Source of the DNA: a virus
Virus record (IMG/VR): IMGVR_UViG_3300025383_000066
Coordinates: 1-33,730 of that record
Reading direction: 5' to 3' (one strand)
DNA length: 33,730 nucleotides
The translations under genes were made by a program, and so were the position numbers. Each line of letters begins with the position of its first letter. The stretch's first letter is position 1. Positions 23,772 through 30,057 of this stretch are shown here, piece by piece. The notes beneath the pieces were generated by a model, which was given only the letters and a program-made list of their open reading frames with translations, was not told where the DNA came from and ran no database searches.

Positions 23772-23996
23772 TTATCCTCTGTTAGCAATAATTATTTTCA
23801 TAGTTTGCTCTTGTGCTTCATACAAAGGCTTTGCACAATCTTTGCATAGTTGAGCATTTAATCCTTGCCAATGAAATGAAAACATTCTGTGTGTTTTTGG
23901 AAATTCCATTCCTGGATAATCACTACACTCATAAACTTCTGTATCAAGCGTTTTATTACACACGTCACAAATGTGTTCGTAAGTTAGCTTAATCAT
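23772..23996 (-). CDS. Zinc-binding small protein (74 aa)
   Basis: Two CxxC pairs, CDVC at residues 10-13 and CKDC near 56, with the sequence between them (about 45 aa) containing FSFHWQGLNAQLC. This is the pattern of a treble-clef/zinc-ribbon domain. The role is unknown. Its start overlaps the stop of the 72-aa gene (ATGA). Confidence 0.65.
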   Translation of the reverse strand: MIKLTYEHICDVCNKTLDTEVYECSDYPGMEFPKTHRMFSFHWQGLNAQLCKDCAKPLYEAQEQTMKIIIANRG

Positions 23997-24211
23997 TCTT
24001 GTCCCCTTGCTCTAATTGCGTCGACACAATAATCAGCACCTTCGCCCATAAATTCGTATCGACCAAGTCCACGAAACCAGTCATCACGCAGTTCTTCACA
24101 TATCTTTGCACATTCCTCACGTTCGTCTTCAGCAATAGCATCAACTATTGTGCGTACCATGCCTTCACTAAAGTGTTCTAAAAGTATTTGTACCGCTGTA
24201 TCTTTAATCAT
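23993..24211 (-). CDS. Hypothetical protein (72 aa), CpG-rich gene
   Basis: A helical acidic protein (IVDAIAEDEREECAKICEEL, then GADYCVDAIRARGQE), a pattern frequent in short phage proteins. Its DNA holds many CpG (for example at 24018-24130) and CGN arginine codons that the neighbours avoid, which suggests recent acquisition. It overlaps both neighbours by four bases. Confidence 0.6.
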   Translation of the reverse strand: MIKDTAVQILLEHFSEGMVRTIVDAIAEDEREECAKICEELRDDWFRGLGRYEFMGEGADYCVDAIRARGQE

Positions 24212-24567
24212 ATAGCCCTCATCACTCTTTGTTGTTTGCCAGAATTACCTTTCCTAGTCTCGCCAGTAGCCTCTATAAAGCCTTTTCTGAGAAGTGGTGC
24301 ATATCTAGCAGTGATTGAGCTATATCTATGCTTTGGGAACATATCTAGCACTTCATCAGAAATACATCCTCTTTCCCCAAAAGACTTAATAGCCTCATAG
24401 ACAATTTCCTCCAGTTTAGTTGTGTCCACAGTCTGAGCTGATGCTTTGGATGTCTCTGGGTCAGTTTTTCTGGCTAACATCTTGGACTCAGTGCCAAAGT
24501 GCCTGCTTAATAAACCAGAGCTGTTAAACATTTCATTTATTTGGTCAAAAATCGTAATTTGTTTCAT
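24208..24567 (-). CDS. Winged-helix-type protein (119 aa)
   Basis: The segment LARKTDPETSKASAQTVDTT followed by VYEAIKSFGERGCISDEVLD, then YSSITARYAPLLRKGFIE and GETRKGNSGKQQRV, describes a DNA-binding winged helix: helices and a Ser-Ser-Ile-Thr-Ala-Arg recognition segment, then a basic wing. It is a common phage protein whose function is probably regulatory. Ribosome site TTAAGGAAAAA precedes the ATG at 24567. Confidence 0.7.
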   Translation of the reverse strand: MKQITIFDQINEMFNSSGLLSRHFGTESKMLARKTDPETSKASAQTVDTTKLEEIVYEAIKSFGERGCISDEVLDMFPKHRYSSITARYAPLLRKGFIEATGETRKGNSGKQQRVMRAI

Positions 24568-24592
24568 AATTTTTCCTTAATGTAAATATAAA

Positions 24593-24674
24593 TTGGGAGG
24601 CTCACATAAAGCAGTGTTTGTACAAGTTTCATTCTCTAAATCCAAGCAAGGCGCTAACCCTTACCACCTCCCAA
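24593..24674. other. Non-coding segment framed by an 8-bp inverted repeat
   Basis: TTGGGAGG (24593-24600) and CCTCCCAA (24667-24674) are perfect inverted repeats 66 bases apart. Within, AAGG and CCTT (24648-24662) can form a small 4-bp, 7-base-loop hairpin. The overall size and shape recall a tRNA cloverleaf, but no T-arm or consistent anticodon stem was found on either strand. It occupies the only larger gap (about 110 bases) in the recombination operon. A structured leader or degenerate tRNA are both possible. Confidence 0.45.
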
Positions 24675-24678
24675 AACC

Positions 24679-24915
24679 TTAAAATCCTATGTCATCATCC
24701 TTTTTGTCAAAGCTAATTGTTCTCTCCTTTGGAGGATTAATCCATGCCCAGCCAGACCAAGGAGGGTCACAAACTGGGATTGAGTCTATCTTAAGCATGT
24801 GTCCTTGTGGTGTGTCAATAATAGACCCAAGCCTATGATATTTGTTCTTTTTGTTGCCATCCTTATCTGTGTATGTGCCAACAATGGTGCTAAGTTCTGA
24901 GATTACTTTAGACAT
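24679..24915 (-). CDS. Hypothetical recombination-operon protein (78 aa)
   Basis: The layout ELSTIVGTYTDKDGNKKNKY followed by HRLGSIIDT and WSGWAWINPP is a recurring short phage protein located next to annealing-protein and exonuclease genes. Its role is unknown; the strand-rich look would fit a small nucleic-acid-binding fold, which is inference. It overlaps the exonuclease gene by 8 bases. Confidence 0.6.
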   Translation of the reverse strand: MSKVISELSTIVGTYTDKDGNKKNKYHRLGSIIDTPQGHMLKIDSIPVCDPPWSGWAWINPPKERTISFDKKDDDIGF

Positions 24916-25534
24916 TTAAGTTCCTTAATTTATTTACTTTATCTTCTAGCTCTTTTAAAAACTGGATTACTTCAGTCTCTAATTCAGCCAAATATGCTTG
25001 ATCCAAGTCAACTCTTTTGCAAAAAAGTTGAAGATTCTCAGGCATCCTGGGGTCATAGCTCACAAAGTCACACCAGTTAGTCTGTGTGCAACCCATTTGC
25101 CATGTCATTTGGGTAATGTACTTGCTGGGCACTTTGCCAGATAACAAAGTATCAACGTGTGTGGCTGTGTTTGGGCATTTAATCTCCAACAATCCCCCAT
25201 CAACCAAGCCATCTGGACTTGCACCAGACATTTCAATTCTGGGATGCTGGACAAATCCTACTTGGTTAACCATGCAGTTGTACTTGACCTCATAGCTTGC
25301 CCTAGCCAATGGCTCAGTCTCAGTCCCCCACTGCATAGCAGAGTTGCTAAAAGACTCACCAGGCTTGCCTGTAAGCCTTTCACATAGCAATTGAGCCATA
25401 TAGTTATCTCTGCTTGTGGAATAGCCTGATTTGGTCTTTGCTACTATGTCTGCAACTCTAGATGCTGTGACCTTTCCAAGTCTAGCCTGAAACCATGCTT
25501 CTCCCCCTTGCTCCATATCATGCAAATTTTCCAT
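24908..25534 (-). CDS. YqaJ/lambda-exonuclease family nuclease
   Basis: A 208-aa PD-(D/E)XK exonuclease. The start QGGEAWFQARLGKVTASRVAD is the YqaJ hallmark; catalytic candidates are Glu in WGTETEP (about 72-74), Asp108 in GASPDG and Glu117/Lys119 in LLEIKCP. It resects DNA ends to give single strands for the Erf protein. In many phages erf and exo are adjacent; here an HNH endonuclease gene lies between them and its stop overlaps this start. Confidence 0.9.
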   Translation of the reverse strand: MENLHDMEQGGEAWFQARLGKVTASRVADIVAKTKSGYSTSRDNYMAQLLCERLTGKPGESFSNSAMQWGTETEPLARASYEVKYNCMVNQVGFVQHPRIEMSGASPDGLVDGGLLEIKCPNTATHVDTLLSGKVPSKYITQMTWQMGCTQTNWCDFVSYDPRMPENLQLFCKRVDLDQAYLAELETEVIQFLKELEDKVNKLRNLNV

Positions 25535-26015
25535 AAAGTTCTTTCCTTTTTAATTTATAAACATTTTCAGCTTCAATTGATGTATCAAATACTCCCAAAT
25601 GAAGTTGCTTTCCGTAATAACTAATTCTTGCTTGAAATTTTCCATTTGGAGTATTTCTTACACCCATTGGCAAATTAATCTTGCGTTTTCTTTTTTTATG
25701 ATTCCAAGCATTTTCAATAACTGTTGCTTCTCTTAAATTTTCAATTCTGTCATCAAGAGAATTACCATTTATATGATCTATACAAGGTTTAGGTAATTTT
25801 CCATAAACATAAAAAAATATTAATCTTCCTCGTTTATATTTTTTATTGTTTATTTTTATTACCCAATAATCTTTATTTTTTGAATTTTGAGCACATCCAG
25901 CTTCAATGCCATTTAATCTTTTATGGTGTTTAGAAACATTTTTCCAAAAAACTTTTCCGTTTTCAGGATAAATATAAAACAAATTTGTAAGTTGATCTTT
26001 AGTTAAATTTTCCAT
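25518..26015 (-). mobile_element. Free-standing HNH homing endonuclease with AP2 domain
   Basis: A 165-aa protein. Residues 79-98 (IDHINGNSLDDRIENLREAT) are the HNH_3 signature, with a further Asn about 102. Residues 118-165 (GVRNTPNGKFQARISYYG, then LGVFDTS and EAENVYKLKRKELYG) form the AP2-type DNA-binding domain. Genes of this class move by cutting allelic sites. It lies between erf and the exonuclease, is more A/T rich than its neighbours and lacks a ribosome site. Both it and the exonuclease begin with ATGGAAAATTT, so the insertion may have copied the start of the exonuclease gene. Confidence 0.88.
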
Positions 26016-26051
26016 TTAATTATTATATCAAACAAACAACCCTTGTTTCCA

Positions 26052-26633
26052 TTATTTAGCCTCCAGTTTTTTCTTCATTTTGTCTTTTACAGCAATTACC
26101 TTAAGTTGCCATTGTTTGTCACCATCAGTGGCTGCAATTGCTTTTACAAAGTTTTTTTGCAACTCAGCTAAATCTTGGCTCTGAGCTATTGCCTCTAGCC
26201 AATCAACCATTTCAGACTCATTTACATTTGATTTTGGCTCTGGCTTTCTGGATGCCATGTTGCCATCATCATCTTCTGGGGCTATGCCACAGGCACTCAT
26301 CAGGGAATAGCGCCTTGCATAGGTCAAAGCAGAACCATAACCCTGTGGGTCTTGTTTGCTTGCTGGTACATGCAAAACACCACACTCCAAAGTCTCCCCA
26401 GATTCATGCAGAAATATGGTTTCTACACTTACTCCAGTTGCATTTTCATATAGCTTTTGCATCATTCCTATGCCATTGTTATTTAAGGCATCAATTACAG
26501 CCTCCACACAGGCTGAAAGGTCTGCATATTTGGATTTGAAATGTGGATTAGTGCTGGACTTCAGAGCTGGTCCAAACTCTTTCTGTGCCTTTACAAATGC
26601 TGTTGCTATTAACTTTCCACCTTGATTAGTCAT
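26052..26633 (-). CDS. erf: Erf-family single-strand annealing protein
   Basis: Started at 26633 (MTNQGGKLI): GGGGA lies just upstream and the ATG overlaps the previous stop (ATGA); an ATG 12 bases earlier is less likely. The 193 aa show the Erf core from ALKSSTNPHFKSKYADLS and the strong motif QGYGSALTYARRYSLMSACG followed by acidic PEDDDGN. It anneals complementary strands in recombination-dependent replication and repair, working with the YqaJ exonuclease downstream. Confidence 0.92.
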   Translation of the reverse strand: MTNQGGKLIATAFVKAQKEFGPALKSSTNPHFKSKYADLSACVEAVIDALNNNGIGMMQKLYENATGVSVETIFLHESGETLECGVLHVPASKQDPQGYGSALTYARRYSLMSACGIAPEDDDGNMASRKPEPKSNVNESEMVDWLEAIAQSQDLAELQKNFVKAIAATDGDKQWQLKVIAVKDKMKKKLEAK

Positions 26634-26827
26634 AATGTTCCCCATGTAAATAAAATAAATAAAATAAATGCAATAACAAAGCAGGCTATGATTACCATTT
26701 TGTCTTCCTTATCAAAGCCTTCTTGCTCAAAGTTTGGCTCTGGATGCTCAGGAAATGCCTCAGCTAGTGTTCTTGGAAATGTTTTTGTTGTGGGATTAAT
26801 ATTCCCTTTTCTGAATTTAATTGTCAT
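26630..26827 (-). CDS. C-tail-anchored membrane protein (65 aa)
   Basis: Started at 26827 (MTIKFRKGN), in an 11-base overlap with the 62-aa gene; the longer frame to 26923 mostly overlaps that gene in another frame. Residues 1-42 are polar with TFPRTLAEAFPEHPEP, and residues 44-62 (MVIIACFVIAFILFILFTW) form a C-terminal span. The last bases overlap the erf start as ATGA. Unknown role. Confidence 0.6.
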   Translation of the reverse strand: MTIKFRKGNINPTTKTFPRTLAEAFPEHPEPNFEQEGFDKEDKMVIIACFVIAFILFILFTWGTL

Positions 26828-27005
26828 CTTCAAAGTCCTCTGGTTCGCAATTTGGGCATCCTGGATGGTCAGGGTCTTGACAGTGTGGATGTGCAAAATA
26901 ATGACTTCTATACTGCTTCTCAAAAAAGTCCCTAGCCCTTAATTCTGCAACTTCAGGGTCTTCATCATAGTCACCATCTGGTTCATAAAATGATCTATTG
27001 CTCAT
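26817..27005 (-). CDS. Acidic His/Cys-rich protein (62 aa), first leftward gene
   Basis: The first gene of the leftward operon, with a good ribosome site (TTAAGGAAAC) before the ATG at 27005. Asp/Glu rich, with HPHCQDPDHPGCPNCEP near the C-terminus offering His/Cys metal ligands. Small acidic early proteins of phages often block host factors, but nothing specific can be claimed. Confidence 0.6.
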   Translation of the reverse strand: MSNRSFYEPDGDYDEDPEVAELRARDFFEKQYRSHYFAHPHCQDPDHPGCPNCEPEDFEDDN

Positions 27006-27037
27006 AATGTTTCCTTAATTTAGTCTTAATTTAAAAA

Positions 27038-27057
27038 TATCAGTTGCTGTCCTGATA
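27038..27057. promoter_or_regulatory. Operator-like palindrome TATCAG-N8-CTGATA
   Basis: Perfect 6-bp half-sites separated by eight bases, a span of 20 bp suited to a dimeric helix-turn-helix protein. It lies about 33 bases before the leftward start codon, where a bound protein would affect leftward transcription. The Cro-like protein encoded next to it is the natural candidate ligand. Confidence 0.5.
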
Positions 27058-27066
27058 GCCCTTATG

Positions 27067-27082
27067 GTAAATGAAAATTTAC
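27067..27082. promoter_or_regulatory. Palindrome GTAAAT-GAAA-ATTTAC
   Basis: A perfect 6-bp inverted repeat around GAAA, ten bases after the first palindrome. It could be a second operator or an RNA hairpin with a GAAA tetraloop on the plus strand. Its half-site differs from the first, so the two are probably not bound by the same protein. Confidence 0.4.
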
Positions 27083-27155
27083 ATTATTTTGTTGGTAGTA
27101 TCCCTAACACCACAAAAATAGTTAAATTTGTCAATAAATGTGTACAATAAGCAAC

Positions 27156-27323
27156 ATGACAAAAGAAAGAGCCATATTACTTGCAGGAACACCAGCCAAA
27201 CTAGCCAAACTTTTAGGAGTTACTAGGCAGGCTGTGAACAATTGGGATGAGATACCCAAAGGCAGGCTATGGCAGTTAAGAGTTTTAAAGCCTGAATGGT
27301 TTGATGAGCTATTAAGATTTTGA
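27156..27323 (+). CDS. Cro/YdaS-like helix-turn-helix regulator (55 aa)
   Basis: Starts MTKERAILLAGTPAKLAKLL, with the helix-turn-helix TPAKLAKLLGVTRQAVNNWD (about 12-31) and a short C-terminal tail. Size and position as the first rightward gene fit Cro-type regulators. An ATG 18 bases upstream is possible but adds residues unlike the family; neither start has a ribosome site. It probably binds the palindromes just upstream. No CI-type partner is present in the window. Confidence 0.75.
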   Translation: MTKERAILLAGTPAKLAKLLGVTRQAVNNWDEIPKGRLWQLRVLKPEWFDELLRF

Positions 27324-27427
27324 TGTAGAATATTTTGAAACTGGGCTAGATAGGGATTGATCCCCCTTTCGAAAAGAGTACTCCCCTCCTGCCTTAGTTT
27401 CTTTTCTGGGAGTAACGCGGAGCATTT
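27324..27427 (+). other. Structured leader before the replication gene
   Basis: 104 bases without a gene. GGGA-TTGA-TCCC makes a small hairpin, and ACTCCC can pair with GGGAGT about 23 bases on. The ribosome site GGAG (before the ATG at 27428) lies just after that repeat and could also pair with upstream CTCC, so the structure might modulate initiator translation. No tRNA fits. Confidence 0.35.
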
Positions 27428-28129
27428 ATGAGAATAAAGAATTGGACTAAATTTCAGCATTTCAAGGACAGGAAACCACCCTGGGTCAAACTGTATCGTG
27501 ACCTTTTGGATGACATAGACTGGCATGAACTTGACCCTTTGTCAGCAAAAGTTCTTTGTATGCTTTGGCTTATTGCCTCTGAAGATGATGGAAATATACC
27601 TGAACTAAAAACACTTAGTTTTAGACTTAGATTGCCATTAAAGACTACTAAAGATTGCTTATCCAAATTAAATCACTGGCTGATACATGATGATATCAAT
27701 GTGATATCAAAAGGATATCAACATGATGGTCTAGAGACAGAGACAGAGACAGAGACAGAGACAGAGACAGAGTTAGAGAAAGAGAAAGAGACAGAGGTAA
27801 AGACAAAAGCCTCAAGGCTTTCCCCAAACTGGAAATTATCTGAGTCTGATTACAATTTTTGCAAATCAGAAAGACCAGACCTTGATCCACAAAAAATAGC
27901 TGAATTTTTCAAAGACTATTGGATTTCAAAATCTAAAGATGCAAGCAAAACTGACTGGTCAGCAACTTGGAGAAATTGGGTTAGAAGACAGGACATTTCT
28001 AAAAACAAGCAAAAATCCTTTTACCAAAGTGATTTAGAAATTAAAAAAGCTAGACATGATGAAATGGTAGGGAAAACCAGAAGACCAACTATTGACATAA
28101 CCCCAAATGACATATTGGAGCTGAAATGA
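27428..28129 (+). CDS. Replication initiator (lambda O-like / DnaD-like organisation)
   Basis: A 233-aa protein. The N-terminal 90 residues (KPPWVKLYRDLLDDIDWHEL, then LWLIASEDDGNIP and LSFRLRL) match winged-helix domains of phage replisome organisers. A Glu-Thr repeat linker (about 102-124) follows, and the C-terminal part (WKLSESDYNFCKSERPDLD and FKDYWISKSKDASKTDWSAT) resembles the DnaT/helicase-loader-binding region. The gene itself contains a three-copy iteron array, as lambda O contains its origin. It is followed by a four-base overlap with the 115-aa gene. Confidence 0.82.
   Translation: MRIKNWTKFQHFKDRKPPWVKLYRDLLDDIDWHELDPLSAKVLCMLWLIASEDDGNIPELKTLSFRLRLPLKTTKDCLSKLNHWLIHDDINVISKGYQHDGLETETETETETETELEKEKETEVKTKASRLSPNWKLSESDYNFCKSERPDLDPQKIAEFFKDYWISKSKDASKTDWSATWRNWVRRQDISKNKQKSFYQSDLEIKKARHDEMVGKTRRPTIDITPNDILELK
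27685..27728 (+). other. Candidate replication origin: three GATATCAA iterons
   Basis: GATATCAA occurs at 27692, 27703 and 27714, exactly 11 bases apart, so all three lie on one helix face. ACATGATG flanks the block at 27685-27692 and 27721-27728. The three copies fall in three different reading frames of the initiator gene, so they are not a by-product of a protein repeat. Lambda-type origins also sit in the initiator gene between its two domains. Confidence 0.6.
27734..27769 (+). repeat. Six tandem GAGACA hexamers
   Basis: Six perfect copies of GAGACA, encoding a Glu-Thr repeat, start six bases after the iteron block; degenerate copies continue to about 27797. Slippage could change the copy number in steps of two residues without breaking the frame. 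It forms the linker between initiator domains and gives a purine-rich tract next to the candidate origin. Confidence 0.85.
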
Positions 28130-28473
28130 GCCTACCCATAGAAGTTATTAACAAGGTTTTTTTAAGACTTTCCAACACCTATGGATCAAGTTGGGATTCT
28201 ATGTGGGCATTAAATGATATCCATGAAGTCAAAGAATTATGGGCTGAACAACTCTATCATTTTGATGGTAGATGGGAATGTTTTAAATGGGCTTTTGAAA
28301 ATTTGCCTGAAAGACCTCCAAATTTAATTCAGTTTAAAAAATTATTGATGGAATGTCCAAAACTAAGACCTGAAGTACAGGCTTATCTTCCACCTCCTGC
28401 TGGTGTCCCCCCACCACCTGAAATTAAAGAACAAATTGATGCCCTAATTAAACAATTTAAATTTAGGATTTAA
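28126..28473 (+). CDS. Replication-associated protein (115 aa), lambda P position
   Basis: The sequence IEVINKVFLRLSNTYGSSWD, MWALNDIHEVKELWAEQLYH and WAFENLPERPPNLIQFKKLL describes a conserved phage family usually directly downstream of an initiator gene. It is placed where lambda has the helicase loader P, but is much shorter and lacks an ATPase motif. A Pro-rich segment (AYLPPPAGVPPPPE) precedes the C-terminal helix. The ATG overlaps the initiator stop. Confidence 0.65.
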   Translation: MSLPIEVINKVFLRLSNTYGSSWDSMWALNDIHEVKELWAEQLYHFDGRWECFKWAFENLPERPPNLIQFKKLLMECPKLRPEVQAYLPPPAGVPPPPEIKEQIDALIKQFKFRI

Positions 28474-28475
28474 TT

Positions 28476-28718
28476 ATGAAATATGATTTATTTGGTGAAA
28501 TTATTACAGCTCAGGCTGAATGGCAAGATATGCCAGAATTTGTACAGGAAGACCTTACCCCTTATAGAGTCCTTAATGTCAGGTTCAGAAATGAGCAAGA
28601 TGTCCAAAAGTTTGCTGAGTTGATGGGTCAAAAGATTACCCCCAAACTCAAAACAATCTGGTTTCCCTATGCAGAACCTAGAGCTGTAGCTCATTTGAGG
28701 TATGTGGATGAATCCTAA
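28476..28718 (+). CDS. Conserved partner protein of the glycosyltransferase (80 aa)
   Basis: The layout WQDMPEFVQEDLTPYRVLNV, then QDVQKFAELMGQKIT and KTIWFPYAE, is a small domain that I recall next to TET-associated glycosyltransferase genes in several phages. It is alpha/beta with no clear catalytic residues. Its stop overlaps the glycosyltransferase start by 11 bases, so the two products are probably made together and may act as a complex; that is inference. Confidence 0.65.
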   Translation: MKYDLFGEIITAQAEWQDMPEFVQEDLTPYRVLNVRFRNEQDVQKFAELMGQKITPKLKTIWFPYAEPRAVAHLRYVDES

Positions 28719-29565
28719 ATATCCAATTTACATTGTTTCTAAAGGCAGAGCTGATTCCAGATTGACTAGCAAAGCATTAGAGAAAATGAATTGTCTTTAT
28801 TACATTGTGGTTGAGGAACAAGAATTTGACATTTATGCCAAGGTCATAGACCCAGCCAAAATCCTTATCTTGCCACAAAAGTATTTGGATGAGTATGACA
28901 TTTTTGATAATCTTGGCAGTACCAAGAGCAAAGGACCAGGAGCTGCAAGAAACTTTGCCTGGGAACATTCCATTAGTCTTGGTGCTCACAGGCACTGGGT
29001 CATGGATGACAATATTGAAAACTTTTGCAGGCTAAACAGAAACAGAATGGTGAGATGCCACTGCCCAACAATTTTTAGATGTGCTGAGGATTTTGTTGAT
29101 AGATACACTAATGTTTATATTTCAGGATTTAACTATGATTTTTTTGTCTTGGCTAAAGCATTACATCCACCTTTTGTCATGAACACCAGGATTTATTCCT
29201 GCTTGCTAATCCAGAATGACATACCCTACAGATGGAGAGGTAGATACAATGAAGATACAGATTTAAGCCTCAGAGTGCTCAAGGATGGATTCTGCACCAT
29301 CCAATTTAATGCTTTTCTCCAGCAAAAAGCTACAACTCAGACCCTAAAAGGAGGCAATACTGATGCTTTCTATGCCAAAGAGGGAACTTTACCCAAGAGC
29401 CAAATGCTTGTGGATATGCACCCAGATGTGGCTAAAGTGGTCTGGAAATTCAACAGACACCATCATGAAGTGAACTACAGAAAGTTCAAAGCAAACCAGT
29501 TAATTAGAAAAGAGGGATTAGTAGTAAAACCTGGCATTAATAACTATGGGATGAAATTAATATGA
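28708..29565 (+). CDS. TET-associated glycosyltransferase (TAGT family)
   Basis: Started at the ATG at 28708 (MNPKYPIYIVSKGR), seven bases after GAGG; the ATG at 28702 is too close to it. The 285 aa show the family start YPIYIVSKGRADSRLTSKAL, a GT-A-like core with HRHWVMDDNIENF (DxD-type metal site) and RYNEDTDLSLRVLKDG, and a C-terminal DMHPDVAKVVWKFNRHHHEV. By family knowledge these enzymes add sugars to modified DNA bases made by TET/JBP dioxygenases. No TET gene or cytosine methyltransferase is visible in the window. Probably protects phage DNA from restriction. Confidence 0.82.
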   Translation: MNPKYPIYIVSKGRADSRLTSKALEKMNCLYYIVVEEQEFDIYAKVIDPAKILILPQKYLDEYDIFDNLGSTKSKGPGAARNFAWEHSISLGAHRHWVMDDNIENFCRLNRNRMVRCHCPTIFRCAEDFVDRYTNVYISGFNYDFFVLAKALHPPFVMNTRIYSCLLIQNDIPYRWRGRYNEDTDLSLRVLKDGFCTIQFNAFLQQKATTQTLKGGNTDAFYAKEGTLPKSQMLVDMHPDVAKVVWKFNRHHHEVNYRKFKANQLIRKEGLVVKPGINNYGMKLI

Positions 29566-29870
29566 GTGAATTTAAAACTATTTGGCAACCAGTTCCATCT
29601 TGGGACAATATGGTAAAAGATAGATTAACCACAAAATTCCCTATAGCAGAAAGGTTGCCAAAATCAACCAGAAAGACTAAGGAGCTATTTAAATGCGAAA
29701 AGTTAGGTGTATGTAGTCCATCAGACAAAACTTGTTCAAAATGCCCAAATAAGAAAGCTATTAAAGTTTCTAAAAGTTTGCCTTTGGTTAATCACTTTCC
29801 TAGAATTTACAATAATTTGGGATCAAAATATTCAAATGAAATGAGGAAATGGATTATAGAAAATGTTTGA
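29562..29870 (+). CDS. Cys-rich phage protein (102 aa)
   Basis: Four cysteines in LFKCEKLGVCSPSDKTCSKC (about 43-62) form a probable zinc site; the flanks are basic. The start overlaps the glycosyltransferase stop as ATGA. The C-terminal YNNLGSKYSNEMRKWIIEN is helical. Not recognised; being coupled to the glycosyltransferase it may belong to the same modification module. Confidence 0.6.
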   Translation: MSEFKTIWQPVPSWDNMVKDRLTTKFPIAERLPKSTRKTKELFKCEKLGVCSPSDKTCSKCPNKKAIKVSKSLPLVNHFPRIYNNLGSKYSNEMRKWIIENV

Positions 29871-30057
29871 TTGGGATGCTGAATATCAAAAAATAATCAA
29901 ATTTTATGCTGAACTTGCTTTAAGAGATGGATGGATTGAATATGTTAGATATTCAGTTAAACAGAAACAAGAAACAGAACCCTTGTTAAAAAACTTGGCA
30001 AAAGATGTGGCTCAAAAGATTAAGGAATTACAAAATGAGAACAGCAAGCAGGATTGA
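29863..30057 (+). CDS. Helical hypothetical protein (64 aa)
   Basis: A charged helical protein (FDWDAEYQKIIKFYAELALR, then GWIEYVRYSVKQKQETEP). The GWIEYVRYSVKQ segment is seen in small phage proteins near nuclease genes. Overlaps both neighbours. Function unknown. Confidence 0.55.
   Translation: MFDWDAEYQKIIKFYAELALRDGWIEYVRYSVKQKQETEPLLKNLAKDVAQKIKELQNENSKQD

Larger units (their letters stand above)
27006..27155. promoter_or_regulatory. Divergent early control region
   Basis: 150 non-coding bases between leftward and rightward operons. It holds the two palindromes annotated separately, a consensus TTGACA hexamer on the minus strand (27134-27129) without a convincing partner at -10, and a plus-strand TACAAT at 27143-27148 close to the rightward start. 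Promoters in both directions must lie here, by gene layout; their exact positions are not settled. Confidence 0.65.

Noticed and set aside
24593-24674. A tRNA gene
   Set aside because: Acceptor-like ends and a D-arm-like hairpin exist, but no TTC-type T-loop is present on either strand and the expected anticodon stem does not pair.
26138-26539. Plus-strand 133-codon frame opposite erf
   Set aside because: Antisense shadow of the strongly supported Erf gene; His/Leu-rich translation typical of a reverse frame.
17013-26960. Longer starts for scaffold (17013 TTG), portal (19179), 601-aa fibre (13188), 90-aa membrane protein (7069), glycosyltransferase (28702)
   Set aside because: Each lies within an upstream gene or lacks a ribosome site, while the chosen start has better spacing or overlap. 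(Coordinates of this entry are only a pointer; the starts listed are the ones meant.)
27129-27148. Confident promoter assignment (TTGACA on minus, TACAAT on plus)
   Set aside because: Neither hexamer has a partner element at proper spacing; they are mentioned only as part of the control region.
27324-27427. tRNA-like segment before the initiator gene
   Set aside because: Short repeats are present but no cloverleaf with matching acceptor ends can be drawn.
27131-27526. Minus-strand 131-codon frame opposite the Cro-like and initiator genes
   Set aside because: It is antisense to better-supported genes and has no family look or ribosome site.
27734-27797. CRISPR-like array
   Set aside because: The repeats are contiguous hexamers with no spacers and encode a Glu-Thr linker in frame.
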